Source of the DNA: an uncultured Bacilli bacterium
Lineage (GTDB): Bacteria; Bacillota_I; Bacilli_A; RF39; UBA660
Length of the DNA: 38,379 bases
NCBI GenBank assembly: GCA_947630055.1
Contig: CANRGA010000008.1
Coordinates: forward strand, 1 to 38,379
Reading direction: 5' to 3'
Shown here: piece after piece, positions 1-7,876 of the stretch
Layout: every line of letters begins with the position of its first letter
Position numbering within the stretch: the stretch's first letter is position 1
Made by a program: the position numbers and the translations under genes
Notes under the pieces: model-generated
Seen by the model: the letters and a program-made list of their open reading frames with translations, nothing else
What the model was told of the DNA's origin: nothing
Databases searched by the model: none

Positions 1-88
1 TATCCTCTCTTTATATGTCGTATCATTGCACTTTATTTTATAAGATTATTATATAATACCCCCCCCGAGAGTCAAGAATTTTTGAAAA
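1..88 (-). promoter_or_regulatory. Poly-G phase-variable promoter cassette, copy 1 (drives a gene left of the window)
   Basis: Read on the minus strand: -35 TTGACT (70-75), a 16-bp spacer (54-69) holding eight consecutive G (59-66), -10 TATAAT (48-53), then a leader ending at the window edge in a GAGGATA ribosome binding site. The sequence is nearly identical to copies at 5731-5811 and 16162-16257, both of which run directly into an ATG. The gene served here must therefore start a few bases beyond position 1. A homopolymeric G tract inside the spacer is a classical slipped-strand phase-variation design. With G8 the spacer is 16 bp, and one added G gives the optimal 17 bp. Confidence 0.8.
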
Positions 89-100
89 TTTTTTTCAAAC

Positions 101-126
101 AAAAAAGCACATATGTGCTTTTTTGT
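101..126 (-). terminator. Rho-independent terminator of the P-loop ATPase gene
   Basis: A perfect AAAAAAGCACAT/ATGTGCTTTTTT palindrome lies just past the stop codon at 127. It gives a hairpin with a U tract in either direction. It also insulates the phase-variable promoter at 48-75 from readthrough. Confidence 0.8.
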
Positions 127-1074
127 TTATAAATACAATTTTCTTACTTTATGTCTATCTATTAATATACTATTTACTCCTAATAACTTATCAACTAGTC
201 CTAATAAATAGTAATCATAATCTAATGGGTTTATTTCTGTTATATTTTGAAAAAATTCATTTACAACAGCTTTCATAACAAATAGATTACCATTTGTTTT
301 ATTTATTAATTCTTTTATAGTATCATCTCTAAACATAAAACTAACCTTTTTAGAAATTACTTTTTTATTTTGCTCTTGAACTATAGAATTATCTAAAATT
401 ATTTTAACAATATTTACATCACGATTATAATTCATCATAATTAAATCATTATTTTGAGATAATTTATTTAATTTCTCCCAATTATTTATAACTTGTGGAT
501 CAGAAATTGTCGCAATTACTCGTAAATAATTTTTTAACAATTCATACATATAGGTTTGATATAAACGCATAAAAGGTTTTTCAACATCAAAATTATCTAA
601 AATAATTGTTATATCTTGATAATTTAAATACTTTAATGCTTTATTTAAAAATTCTTCTAATAAAATTTCAGGATGATTTAATGTTGTTTTATCAATACTT
701 GTTTTTTCTATATTATATCTACCTAAACTATACATTGTCACAATATCTTTTTGAATATTAGATATTCTAGCATTAAAGAAAATAAAATGCTCAATATAAT
801 TATCTATATCTGTATCTTTAATATATAAAAGCATTTTTAAAATAACATTACTTACTTGAAAAAGTTTAGCTATATTACCATAAACTTCTAAAGAATAATT
901 AGAAATTAAAGTAACATCAATAACTAGTTTAGTAGTATTTTTATTTTGCTTAACATATTCTAATAAAGTAGCGGTTTTACCTGATCCTTCTTCGCCAACT
1001 AGAAAAATACCTTTACCAGGAGACTCTTTTATTTCTGTTAAAATATTATTAATTGGTTTTAAATATTTAACCAT
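127..1074 (-). CDS. P-loop ATPase, AAA/STAND-like, function unknown
   Basis: This 315-residue protein has a clear Walker A motif, GEEGSGKT, at residues 27-34 and a hydrophobic strand ending in LDNFD at about 155-163 that fits Walker B. The layout (short N-terminus, nucleotide-binding core, helical C-terminal half) resembles archaeal-type or STAND AAA ATPases. No signal peptide or membrane segment is visible, so it should be cytosolic. I cannot name a substrate or a characterised homologue. It is followed by a strong terminator and preceded by an intergenic gap of about 60 bp, so it is probably monocistronic or distally coupled to the spoIIM-like gene on the same strand. Confidence 0.7.
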   Translation of the reverse strand: MVKYLKPINNILTEIKESPGKGIFLVGEEGSGKTATLLEYVKQNKNTTKLVIDVTLISNYSLEVYGNIAKLFQVSNVILKMLLYIKDTDIDNYIEHFIFFNARISNIQKDIVTMYSLGRYNIEKTSIDKTTLNHPEILLEEFLNKALKYLNYQDITIILDNFDVEKPFMRLYQTYMYELLKNYLRVIATISDPQVINNWEKLNKLSQNNDLIMMNYNRDVNIVKIILDNSIVQEQNKKVISKKVSFMFRDDTIKELINKTNGNLFVMKAVVNEFFQNITEINPLDYDYYLLGLVDKLLGVNSILIDRHKVRKLYL

Positions 1075-1132
1075 ACTTCTCTTTCCTTTTCCTGGTATTA
1101 TAAGCTAAATTTTAAAAAATGTAAATAAAATT

Positions 1133-1708
1133 TTATTTTAAAAGAAAAGCAAGTTTATTATTAATATAAGGAGATATAAAAAATAAAATTATATTAATGA
1201 TAAATATTATTAATATACTATATAAACATTTTTTAAAATTAATCATTATTTTATCTTTAATAGTACTATCTCTTCGATAAATAAGATAACCAATTATATA
1301 GCGAGAAATATTAATAATCTTTTTAATAAAAAAGATCATTAATAATAAAACAATTAATTTATTACTAATAAAATATAATAGAAAATAAATAATTCCTTTT
1401 ATTTTAAAAGTAGCAAAAAAAGTATTAAGTAAAAATCCTAAAGAAAAACTTTCATAAAATAAATAAAATATACTTAAAGGAATACCTATAATAAAAAAGG
1501 AAGATACTAATAAAAGAGACATAATAATTAAATCTTTTAAAACATTATTAAATTTAAAATTATTATAATTAGTTATAGTTAATACTATATTATTTTTACT
1601 ATTTTCATCTAAAAATTGATAATATAAAATACCAATTAAAATACCTAAACCGATAACGATTACTGCAAATAATAAATAATTTTTATGATCATTTATAAAT
1701 TTTTGCAT
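1133..1708 (-). CDS. spoIIM: SpoIIM-like integral membrane protein
   Basis: A protein of about 191 residues with an N-terminal membrane helix (about 10-32), an extracytoplasmic stretch, and three or more further helices. The central segment ESFSLGFLLNTFF and the Gly/Ser-containing helices match the SpoIIM/DUF95 family. In Bacillus SpoIIM is part of the SpoIIDMP complex that remodels septal peptidoglycan during engulfment. I start at the second ATG (1708) because the strong GGGGAG ribosome binding site abuts the first ATG at 1714 but lies 6 bases before the second. A weak sigma E-like promoter (TATTTT and CATAACAT) may lie just upstream at about 1727-1758. Family assignment is by pattern only. 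Other DUF95 proteins exist outside sporulation. Confidence 0.65.
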   Translation of the reverse strand: MQKFINDHKNYLLFAVIVIGLGILIGILYYQFLDENSKNNIVLTITNYNNFKFNNVLKDLIIMSLLLVSSFFIIGIPLSIFYLFYESFSLGFLLNTFFATFKIKGIIYFLLYFISNKLIVLLLMIFFIKKIINISRYIIGYLIYRRDSTIKDKIMINFKKCLYSILIIFIINIILFFISPYINNKLAFLLK

Positions 1709-1795
1709 ATTCATCTCCCCTAAATGTTATGCGAAAGCTCTTTTAAAAATACCAAAAGTATGATATATTTTAAATATTGAAGGTGGGATTATTAA

Positions 1796-1891
1796 ATGAA
1801 TAAAAAAACTAGAAAAATTCTAGTCTGGTTAATGTTGCTTTTAATGGTAGCAAGTGCAGTAGCAGGTATTGTAGTATATTTTATTAATTAA
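1796..1891 (+). CDS. 31-residue single-pass membrane peptide
   Basis: ATG at 1796 follows a ribosome binding site AAGGTGGG 8 bases upstream. The product has a basic N-terminus (MNKKTRK) followed by one hydrophobic helix rich in Leu, Met, Val and Ala, ending FIN-stop. It resembles the small DUF4044-type membrane proteins common in Firmicutes, but I cannot assign a family firmly. It is divergent from the spoIIM-like gene and its stop overlaps the 3' end of the prepilin peptidase gene on the opposite strand. The clean start signal and positive-inside topology argue for a real gene. Confidence 0.6.
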   Translation: MNKKTRKILVWLMLLLMVASAVAGIVVYFIN

Positions 1892-2654
1892 GAGAAAAGA
1901 ATATAAGTAAATTATAAAATTTCTTTAAGAAAATAAATATTATTACTAGAGAAAATATTAAAAATGGACCATATGGCAGTTCATTTTTTTTCTTTAAATA
2001 AACTGATGCTATAGCATAAGGTAAGGCTAAAAAAGCAGAAAAGATAATACATATTAAGCCCATTCTAAGACCAATACCATAATATCCTAAAGTAAGTCCT
2101 ATAATAAAACATAATTTAATATCGCCACCACCTAATGATTCTCTTTTAAAAAGTTTATCACCAAGTAGTTTAACTAAATACATAAAAACAAATAATGCTA
2201 TACCATATAAACAAGCAAATAAAGTGTTTTTTAAACCAATTTCAAAGTATTTTAAAATAATTAATAAAATAGTACTAATTATAAGGGGTGAATCTAAAAT
2301 AATCATATATTTAAAATCACTAATAAAAATAATTAAAGCAAGAGATATTATAACTAAAAATATGCCTAATTTAATAGTCATGCCAAAATATAAATAACCA
2401 AATAAGAAAAGTAAACCTGTTACTATTTCTATTATTAAATGTTCAATTTTAATAGGTTTATGACAATGACGACATTTACCACCTTGAATTAAATAAGAAA
2501 TAATTGGTATTAATTCATACCATTTTAAAGTTTTATGACAATTATCACATCTACTTCTACCAGTAATAATATTTTCTTTTAAAGGAAGTCTTGTTCCTAC
2601 GACTAAATAAAATGATCCTAATATAGCTCCTATAATAAACATTAAAATACTCAT
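1884..2654 (-). CDS. Prepilin peptidase (A24 family, PilD/ComC type)
   Basis: This 256-residue polytopic membrane aspartic peptidase should cleave and N-methylate type IV prepilins or pseudopilins at the membrane. The N-terminal helix is followed by a four-cysteine zinc loop (C36/C39 and C61/C64). The two catalytic aspartates are D113 (ISDFKYMI) and D178 in the GGGD motif (175-178). The length is typical for PilD/GspO. It lies 8 bp after the PulF-like gene and is surely co-transcribed with it. No prepilin with the usual GFTLIE N-terminus is encoded in the window, so its substrates must lie elsewhere. It could serve competence pseudopili, a T4P, or T2S-like secretion. Confidence 0.92.
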   Translation of the reverse strand: MSILMFIIGAILGSFYLVVGTRLPLKENIITGRSRCDNCHKTLKWYELIPIISYLIQGGKCRHCHKPIKIEHLIIEIVTGLLFLFGYLYFGMTIKLGIFLVIISLALIIFISDFKYMIILDSPLIISTILLIILKYFEIGLKNTLFACLYGIALFVFMYLVKLLGDKLFKRESLGGGDIKLCFIIGLTLGYYGIGLRMGLICIIFSAFLALPYAIASVYLKKKNELPYGPFLIFSLVIIFIFLKKFYNLLIFFSLN

Positions 2655-2662
2655 AAACCCAC

Positions 2663-4225
2663 CTACATTACTTGTTCATACATACCAAACATCGGCACAA
2701 CTACTGCTATTATTATACCACCAACAACAAAAGCTAATAAACTAATTAAAATTGGTTCAATAAAAGCTTTTAAATTGTTAACAACATTACGATGTAATCC
2801 TTGATAATAATCACTTACCTTTTGCATCATTACATCAAGTTCACCAGTTGATTCCCCGGTTACTATCATAAAATAAGCAACTTCAGGAACTGCCCAATGG
2901 TCTTTAAATGCTTCACTTATTTTATCTCCTTTAACTATATTATTTATTGTTCTAAACAAAATACCTTTATATATTTCATTATTAGTAATTTTACTTAAAA
3001 TATCAATACTTTCCGTAATAAAAACATTATTTCTTAAAAGAGATGCAAATGTTTTAGTAAATATTGCTAGTTCATTATATATAATTATATCTTTAACTAC
3101 TGGTATATGCATACAGAATGTTTGCACACTTCTTCTAAATGATTTAATATTTTTATAAGCAAATATAAAGAATATTACTAATAACATTAATACTAATATA
3201 ATTATAAATATATTATTTTTTAAGAAATTACTTGCATTAATAACAAAAGCAGTTAAACCATTTAACTCTAAATCATTCTTTTTATATATATCAACAAATC
3301 TTGGAATAATAAATATTAAAATAAAAGTAACAACTACAACAGCAAAAACACTAATAATAATAGGATAAGTCATTGCACTTCTCATTTGTTTCTTTGTCTC
3401 ATCTACTTCAGTATAATAATTAGACATATCCTCTAAAGTCTCAATTAATGTACCACTAGCTTCAGCAGCCTTAATCATATTTATTAAAAGAGCTGGAAAC
3501 ATGCCGCCTTGTTTTTCTAAAGCAGATGAAAAAGAAGATCCTAAAGTAAGTTCAAATGATAATGCTTGTAATATTCTTTTTCTACTTTTATTTTTAGTTT
3601 GTTTTAATAATATTTTAACAGCATCATTTAAAGTTATACCAGCTTTTAAATAAGTTGATAATTGAGTTAACCAAAATATTAATTCTTTAGTCTTAAGTTT
3701 TGGGTTAGCAAGAGATGAATCTTTATATAAAAAGTTTATTAAAGGACTAGTTTTAATACTATAAACAGTATATCCTTCATTCATTAAAAAGGCATTAATA
3801 TCAAGTTTAGAAAATCCATTCATAGTACCAGTAATTATCTTACCTTGTCTATCTCTTACTTTAAAATAATAAGCATTTAAGTCTTTACTACGAGTAGCAC
3901 CAGTTGTTTGTAAATCTCTAACTAATTCTTTATAATCTTCCTCTAATTTAGCTAAAGTTTTAGCACTATAATTGTATACTTTTTCTTTTTTCTTCGGCTT
4001 TTTTTCTTGATAATTTAAAATATTATTTGCTTCTTTAGTTCTTCTATAACCCTTACCAAAATACCAACTTATATTATTATATAAATCTACTACTAAACCA
4101 TAAGTACATGCTTTAACTCCTATTAAAGCATAATAAAAAATATAAAAGATTACTAGAATAATACTTTTAAAAAAATTTATTAAAGACATATACCAATACT
4201 TTTTTTCTTTAGTACTATTCTCCAT
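2663..4225 (-). CDS. Type II secretion/type IV pilus platform protein (GspF/PilC/PulF family) with long N-terminal extension
   Basis: The inner-membrane platform that couples the assembly ATPase to pilin polymerisation. It has two repeated T2SSF helical domains (about 175-305 and 385-515), each followed by strong membrane segments, and ends in the usual hydrophobic hairpin with the family's FIEPILI motif. At 520 residues it is about 110-120 longer than typical. The extra N-terminus carries its own membrane helix (about 14-38) and a basic linker, then a small domain (about 110-160) like the N-terminal domain of some PilC/ComGB proteins. It is followed by the prepilin peptidase. The matching ATPase is unlinked at 13269. 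A TATAAT sits about 35 bases upstream of the ATG. Confidence 0.88.
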   Translation of the reverse strand: MENSTKEKKYWYMSLINFFKSIILVIFYIFYYALIGVKACTYGLVVDLYNNISWYFGKGYRRTKEANNILNYQEKKPKKKEKVYNYSAKTLAKLEEDYKELVRDLQTTGATRSKDLNAYYFKVRDRQGKIITGTMNGFSKLDINAFLMNEGYTVYSIKTSPLINFLYKDSSLANPKLKTKELIFWLTQLSTYLKAGITLNDAVKILLKQTKNKSRKRILQALSFELTLGSSFSSALEKQGGMFPALLINMIKAAEASGTLIETLEDMSNYYTEVDETKKQMRSAMTYPIIISVFAVVVVTFILIFIIPRFVDIYKKNDLELNGLTAFVINASNFLKNNIFIIILVLMLLVIFFIFAYKNIKSFRRSVQTFCMHIPVVKDIIIYNELAIFTKTFASLLRNNVFITESIDILSKITNNEIYKGILFRTINNIVKGDKISEAFKDHWAVPEVAYFMIVTGESTGELDVMMQKVSDYYQGLHRNVVNNLKAFIEPILISLLAFVVGGIIIAVVVPMFGMYEQVM

Positions 4226-4300
4226 AAAGTAACTCCTTACTATTCTATAAAAAATTATAACATAAATATTAATATGTTTCTAGTATATGTTTTCGAAAAA

Positions 4301-4321
4301 GAAAAAGAGACATAAGTCTCT
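4301..4321 (-). terminator. Rho-independent terminator of the anchored surface protein gene
   Basis: AGAGAC-ATAA-GTCTCT stem (4306-4321) lies directly after the stop codon. On the minus strand it is followed by a T-rich tract. Confidence 0.75.
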
Positions 4322-4323
4322 AG

Positions 4324-5730
4324 TTATTCTTGAACATCTAGTATATATGGATTTGCTTTTGTTCCGTCTCCATTAGCAATTTTTGCGTTTGAATTTAAGT
4401 AAAAAACTGGTCTTATACCACATGCGTATGTATAACCTCCTAATGCATTGTCATTAACATATCCACTACTACTAACAGAATATGCATAAAAACTATAATT
4501 ATTATAATCACGTATACCAAATTGAGTTATTAAATATTCGTAAGGATCATTATTATAAATATTGATACTATTATAATTATCTTTTCTAAAAAATATCCAA
4601 GAGTTAGCAACATTAGTAGCATCCCCAGGGTTTCCTCTTGTAATTGTACTATTTCCATCATAATATGCAAACATATAATCATATAAATACAATAAACCTA
4701 TTTTGGCATTAATACTTTTTTCTGTACTCCATGTATATGGGACTTTTGATATATTTTCATATGTACCGACATAATGTTCCGTGGAAGATATTCCTTTTTC
4801 AATATTATACATTTTATCTCCATTATAATATCTTACTATTGTATCTCCATACATCCAGTTATGATCAGCTATTAATTGATACCATTCATTTCCTATTTTA
4901 TCATTTGTACCATTTTCATCTCCTGATTTCAGATAATCATATTCCTTGCTATCAACAAATATATCTGTATCAGATTTATTAAGGTAAATACCACTACCTT
5001 TAGTATTCCCATTACTTATTCCATTTATTCTTTTATAAAGTAAACTATTATTCCATTCTGGACAAATATTATTAGGACAAGAAAAGACTTCGTTGGGTTT
5101 AATTGTATATGTGTCGTTATAAGCAAAACCAATTGTACTCTCTTCTTTCAAAAATGTTTCTTTTAATAAATATAATTGTCCTTCTGGAGTTATTCCTATT
5201 ATTCTATACATATATTTATCTATGTTATCATCATTTGTTCCACAATTATCAATAGTTCCAAAACATATCCAATTATGAACATCATCTGTTCCTTGATATC
5301 TATACATTCCACCTTGTTTATCTTTACTTAAATTATCTTTATTGGCTAATTCTTCATTTTCTCTTAACTTTCCTATTATTGATTTGTCAAAATATACTGT
5401 ACAATATACTGTCTTATTTGTAGTTAATGTTATTTTATCATTTTCATATGTTACTGCGTCTTTTACTTCATCACCACTATTATCAATACATTTAGCTTCT
5501 TTGAACTTATAATCATCTCCAGGCCATGTATTACTACTATATTCTTGGTATTTATCAGTTTCACTTTGTTCTTGAACCATTATAGCAAATGATTTATTTT
5601 TATTTATTATTTCTTTTAACTTTACTTCAGGTAATGGTTTATTTTCTTTACTTATATTTTGATATATAAATAATCCTCCAATTATTACTACTACAATTAC
5701 TATTAAACATTTTACATATTTTCTTTTCAT
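4324..5730 (-). CDS. Membrane-anchored surface protein under poly-G promoter
   Basis: The 468-residue protein has a short basic start, one membrane helix (about 8-24) and a large predicted extracytoplasmic part with no further helices, so it is a type II anchored surface protein. Residues about 45-115 form a small module with a WPGDDYKF motif and paired cysteines ending in CTVYFD. About 140-460 is a Tyr/Asn/Gly-rich domain whose C-terminus contains GIRPVFYLN and DGTKANPY, as in DUF6273-like repeat-family surface proteins of gut Firmicutes. The start codon follows AAAGAGGATAAGATT within the repeated promoter cassette. The gene has its own terminator, making a self-contained switchable unit. 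Ligand and function are unknown. Confidence 0.75.
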   Translation of the reverse strand: MKRKYVKCLIVIVVVIIGGLFIYQNISKENKPLPEVKLKEIINKNKSFAIMVQEQSETDKYQEYSSNTWPGDDYKFKEAKCIDNSGDEVKDAVTYENDKITLTTNKTVYCTVYFDKSIIGKLRENEELANKDNLSKDKQGGMYRYQGTDDVHNWICFGTIDNCGTNDDNIDKYMYRIIGITPEGQLYLLKETFLKEESTIGFAYNDTYTIKPNEVFSCPNNICPEWNNSLLYKRINGISNGNTKGSGIYLNKSDTDIFVDSKEYDYLKSGDENGTNDKIGNEWYQLIADHNWMYGDTIVRYYNGDKMYNIEKGISSTEHYVGTYENISKVPYTWSTEKSINAKIGLLYLYDYMFAYYDGNSTITRGNPGDATNVANSWIFFRKDNYNSINIYNNDPYEYLITQFGIRDYNNYSFYAYSVSSSGYVNDNALGGYTYACGIRPVFYLNSNAKIANGDGTKANPYILDVQE

Positions 5731-5811
5731 AATCTTATCCTCTCTTTATGTGTCGTATCATTGCACTTTATTTTATAAGATTATTATATAATACCCCCCC
5801 CGAGAGTCAAG
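5731..5811 (-). promoter_or_regulatory. Poly-G phase-variable promoter cassette, copy 2
   Basis: Minus-strand -35 TTGACT (5805-5810), 16-bp spacer with G8 (5794-5801), -10 TATAAT (5783-5788), a leader of about 50 nt and a GAGGATA ribosome binding site immediately before the ATG at 5730. It differs from copy 1 by only one base over the shared leader. A change in G number alters -35/-10 spacing (16 to 17 bp with one more G) and so should modulate transcription of the surface protein gene. Confidence 0.85.
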
Positions 5812-5896
5812 ACTCAATTAAATTTTTACACTTGTATTGTAAAATTTTTATAGTAGAATAAATAAACATTTGCATAAATTATAATAGGTGATTTAA

Positions 5897-6163
5897 ATGT
5901 TTGGGCCAAGAATACCTACTTTTTCATTATCAAGAATGTTGGGAGGAATTTCCAAAACACTGGGTGTTGTAAACCAAATAATTCCCATTTATAAAGAAGC
6001 CAAGCCAATGATTAATAATGCTAGAAGTGCTTTAAGTTTAATTAAAGAATTTGGTAATACTACTACTAATAAAGTAATAAGTAATACTGAGAAAAATTTA
6101 GCACCGATTAAAGAAAAAATTAATAATTTAAACATACAAAAAGGTCCTACTTTTTTTCAATAA
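5897..6163 (+). CDS. VrrA/YqfQ-like small protein
   Basis: This 88-residue basic, low-complexity protein starts MFGPRIP and contains a Gly/Ser-rich N-terminus and an amphipathic middle (about 25-60). It resembles the N-terminal region of the YqfQ/VrrA family. The position next to dnaG-sigA-trmK agrees, since yqfQ lies in the same neighbourhood of Bacillus genomes. AGGTGATTTAA precedes the ATG. A TATAAT at 5880-5885 is so close that the transcript would have a very short leader. The 3' end overlaps the convergent trmK gene by 17 bp. Function unknown; the family call is tentative. Confidence 0.6.
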   Translation: MFGPRIPTFSLSRMLGGISKTLGVVNQIIPIYKEAKPMINNARSALSLIKEFGNTTTNKVISNTEKNLAPIKEKINNLNIQKGPTFFQ

Positions 6164-6170
6164 GACCTTT
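6138..6170. terminator. Shared bidirectional terminator between the YqfQ-like gene and trmK
   Basis: AAAAGGTC and GACCTTTT arms flank a 17-base T-rich loop across the overlapping 3' ends of the two convergent genes. Confidence 0.5.
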
Positions 6171-6767
6171 TAATAAATGATTTTCATATAATATATTTAA
6201 TTTTTTCCTTAAGGGAACTTTTGGTAAAAGTTCTCTATTTTTATTTAATAAATAATTATAATATTTTTTATTATTACTTATACCAAATAATACTTCTTTC
6301 TTAGATAAACTTTGCTTACCTTTTAGATATAACATAATTATATAATAATGATTTTTTTCATATACTATTTTTTCTTTAATTAATTTATACCCTAATATAT
6401 TTAAATTTTTTCTTAATTTAAAATGTTCATTATTACTAGAAATTATTAATTTATTAGGTGTTTTTTTATTATCTAATATATTTAATATTGTACTAGTACC
6501 CATACCAGCAATTACAGCAGTATTAAAACTATCTTCTATATTATTAAAGCCATCACTTATATATGATTTTATATTTAAGTGATACTTTTTAAAATTAGAC
6601 TGGGCTTGACTTAAAGCATTCTTTGATATATCACTAGCTAATACTTCTTTACATAAATTATTTTGTTTTAAATAAATACTTAAATAACCATGATCACAAC
6701 CAACATCTAAAACAATATCTTCTTTATCTACGAAAGAAGATAAAGCTTTTATCCTCTCACTATTCAT
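6147..6767 (-). CDS. trmK: tRNA (adenine22-N1)-methyltransferase TrmK
   Basis: A SAM-dependent methyltransferase that modifies A22 of tRNA. The N-terminal Rossmann core shows SAM-binding motif I, LDVGCDHGYL (about 20-29), acidic motif II SDIS (about 45), and the family's AGMGT segment (about 87-91). A Lys-rich C-terminal helical part follows. The 206-residue length fits TrmK (YqfN). Its ATG overlaps the sigA stop codon (TAATG), indicating translational coupling. The order dnaG-sigA-trmK is as in Bacillus relatives. Confidence 0.88.
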   Translation of the reverse strand: MNSERIKALSSFVDKEDIVLDVGCDHGYLSIYLKQNNLCKEVLASDISKNALSQAQSNFKKYHLNIKSYISDGFNNIEDSFNTAVIAGMGTSTILNILDNKKTPNKLIISSNNEHFKLRKNLNILGYKLIKEKIVYEKNHYYIIMLYLKGKQSLSKKEVLFGISNNKKYYNYLLNKNRELLPKVPLRKKLNILYENHLLKGLIEKK

Positions 6768-7873
6768 TAGCTATCCAAGAAATCTTTTAACTTTTTAGCC
6801 CTTGATGGATGACGAAGTTTACGTAATGCTTTTGCTTCAATTTGTCTAATTCTCTCTCTTGTTACGCTAAATCTTTTACCAACATCTTCTAGAGTATGAC
6901 AAGTACCATCAATAAGACCAAAACGAAGTTCTAGTACTTCTTGTTCTCTTGGTTGCAAAGTTTGTAATACTTCTTTAATTTCTTCTTTTAAAATTTCATT
7001 TTCCGTATATTCTTCTGGTGAAAGTGAACTTTCATCTTTAAGGAAATCACCTAAATGAGAATCATCTTCCTCACCAATTGGAGTTTCTAGTGATACTGGC
7101 TCTTGACTAATTTTAATAACTTCTCTTACCTTATCAACAGATATACCCATTTTTTTAGCTATTTCTTCATCAGATGGTTCTCTATTTAACTCAAGAGTCA
7201 TTTGTCTTTGAATTCTAACCATTTTATTAATAGTTTCAACCATATGAACTGGAACACGAATCGTACGAGCTTGATCAGCAAGTGCTCTTGTTATAGCTTG
7301 TCTTATCCACCAAGTTGCATAAGTTGAAAATTTATAACCTTTATCATAGTCAAATTTTTCAACAGCTTTCATTAAGCCAATATTACCTTCTTGAATTAAA
7401 TCTAAGAAAAGTAAGCCTCTTCCTACATATCTTTTTGCAATACTTACAACAAGACGTAAGTTAGATTCAGCTAAAATTCTTTTAGCATCTTCATCACCAT
7501 CAGCAATTCTGACACTAATATTCATTTCTTCTTCGGAAGAAAGTAGACTAATACGACCAATTTCCTTTAAATACATTCGAACAGGATCATTAATATTAAC
7601 ATCTTTAGTTATTTCAGCATCATCTAATATAATTGGTTCAGTTTCTAAATCAGCTGGATTTTCACCAGATTCTTCGGCATCTTCAGCATCTTCTTCAGTA
7701 ACAACTGAAATACCTGCTTCTACAAAAGTATTATATAAATCGTCTAAAGTATCACTATCTACTTCTAATCCTTTTAAAGCCTCAGCTAATTCTTCAAAGG
7801 TAATAAAACCTTTTTCTTCTCCTTTTTTTAATAATTCTTCTTTTCTTTCTTTAAATGTTTTAATTTCTACCAT
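6767..7873 (-). CDS. rpoD: Primary sigma factor SigA (RpoD)
   Basis: The housekeeping sigma-70, 368 residues. Visible parts are an acidic N-terminal region 1.1, region 1.2 ([11 protein letters not shown], about 97-107), region 2 with the [12 protein letters not shown] and [10 protein letters not shown] core helices and the [10 protein letters not shown] -10 recognition helix, region 3, and region 4 with a [18 protein letters not shown] helix-turn-helix. It lies 3 bp after dnaG and overlaps trmK, so the three form one operon. The ATG follows GAAGGAAG. It should recognise the TTGACA/TATAAT promoters seen throughout the window. Confidence 0.98.
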   Translation of the reverse strand: MVEIKTFKERKEELLKKGEEKGFITFEELAEALKGLEVDSDTLDDLYNTFVEAGISVVTEEDAEDAEESGENPADLETEPIILDDAEITKDVNINDPVRMYLKEIGRISLLSSEEEMNISVRIADGDEDAKRILAESNLRLVVSIAKRYVGRGLLFLDLIQEGNIGLMKAVEKFDYDKGYKFSTYATWWIRQAITRALADQARTIRVPVHMVETINKMVRIQRQMTLELNREPSDEEIAKKMGISVDKVREVIKISQEPVSLETPIGEEDDSHLGDFLKDESSLSPEEYTENEILKEEIKEVLQTLQPREQEVLELRFGLIDGTCHTLEDVGKRFSVTRERIRQIEAKALRKLRHPSRAKKLKDFLDS

Positions 7874-7876
7874 AAT

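Noticed and set aside
4731-4982. Open frame opposite the anchored surface protein
   Set aside because: Low-complexity Tyr/His/Leu composition, no ribosome binding site, mirrors codon bias of the real gene on the other strand.
5731-5811. Invertible promoter based on AATCTTAT/ATAAGATT repeats in the cassette
   Set aside because: The 8-bp inverted repeats enclose only the leader, not the -35/-10, and no site-specific invertase is nearby. The G tract explains switching better.
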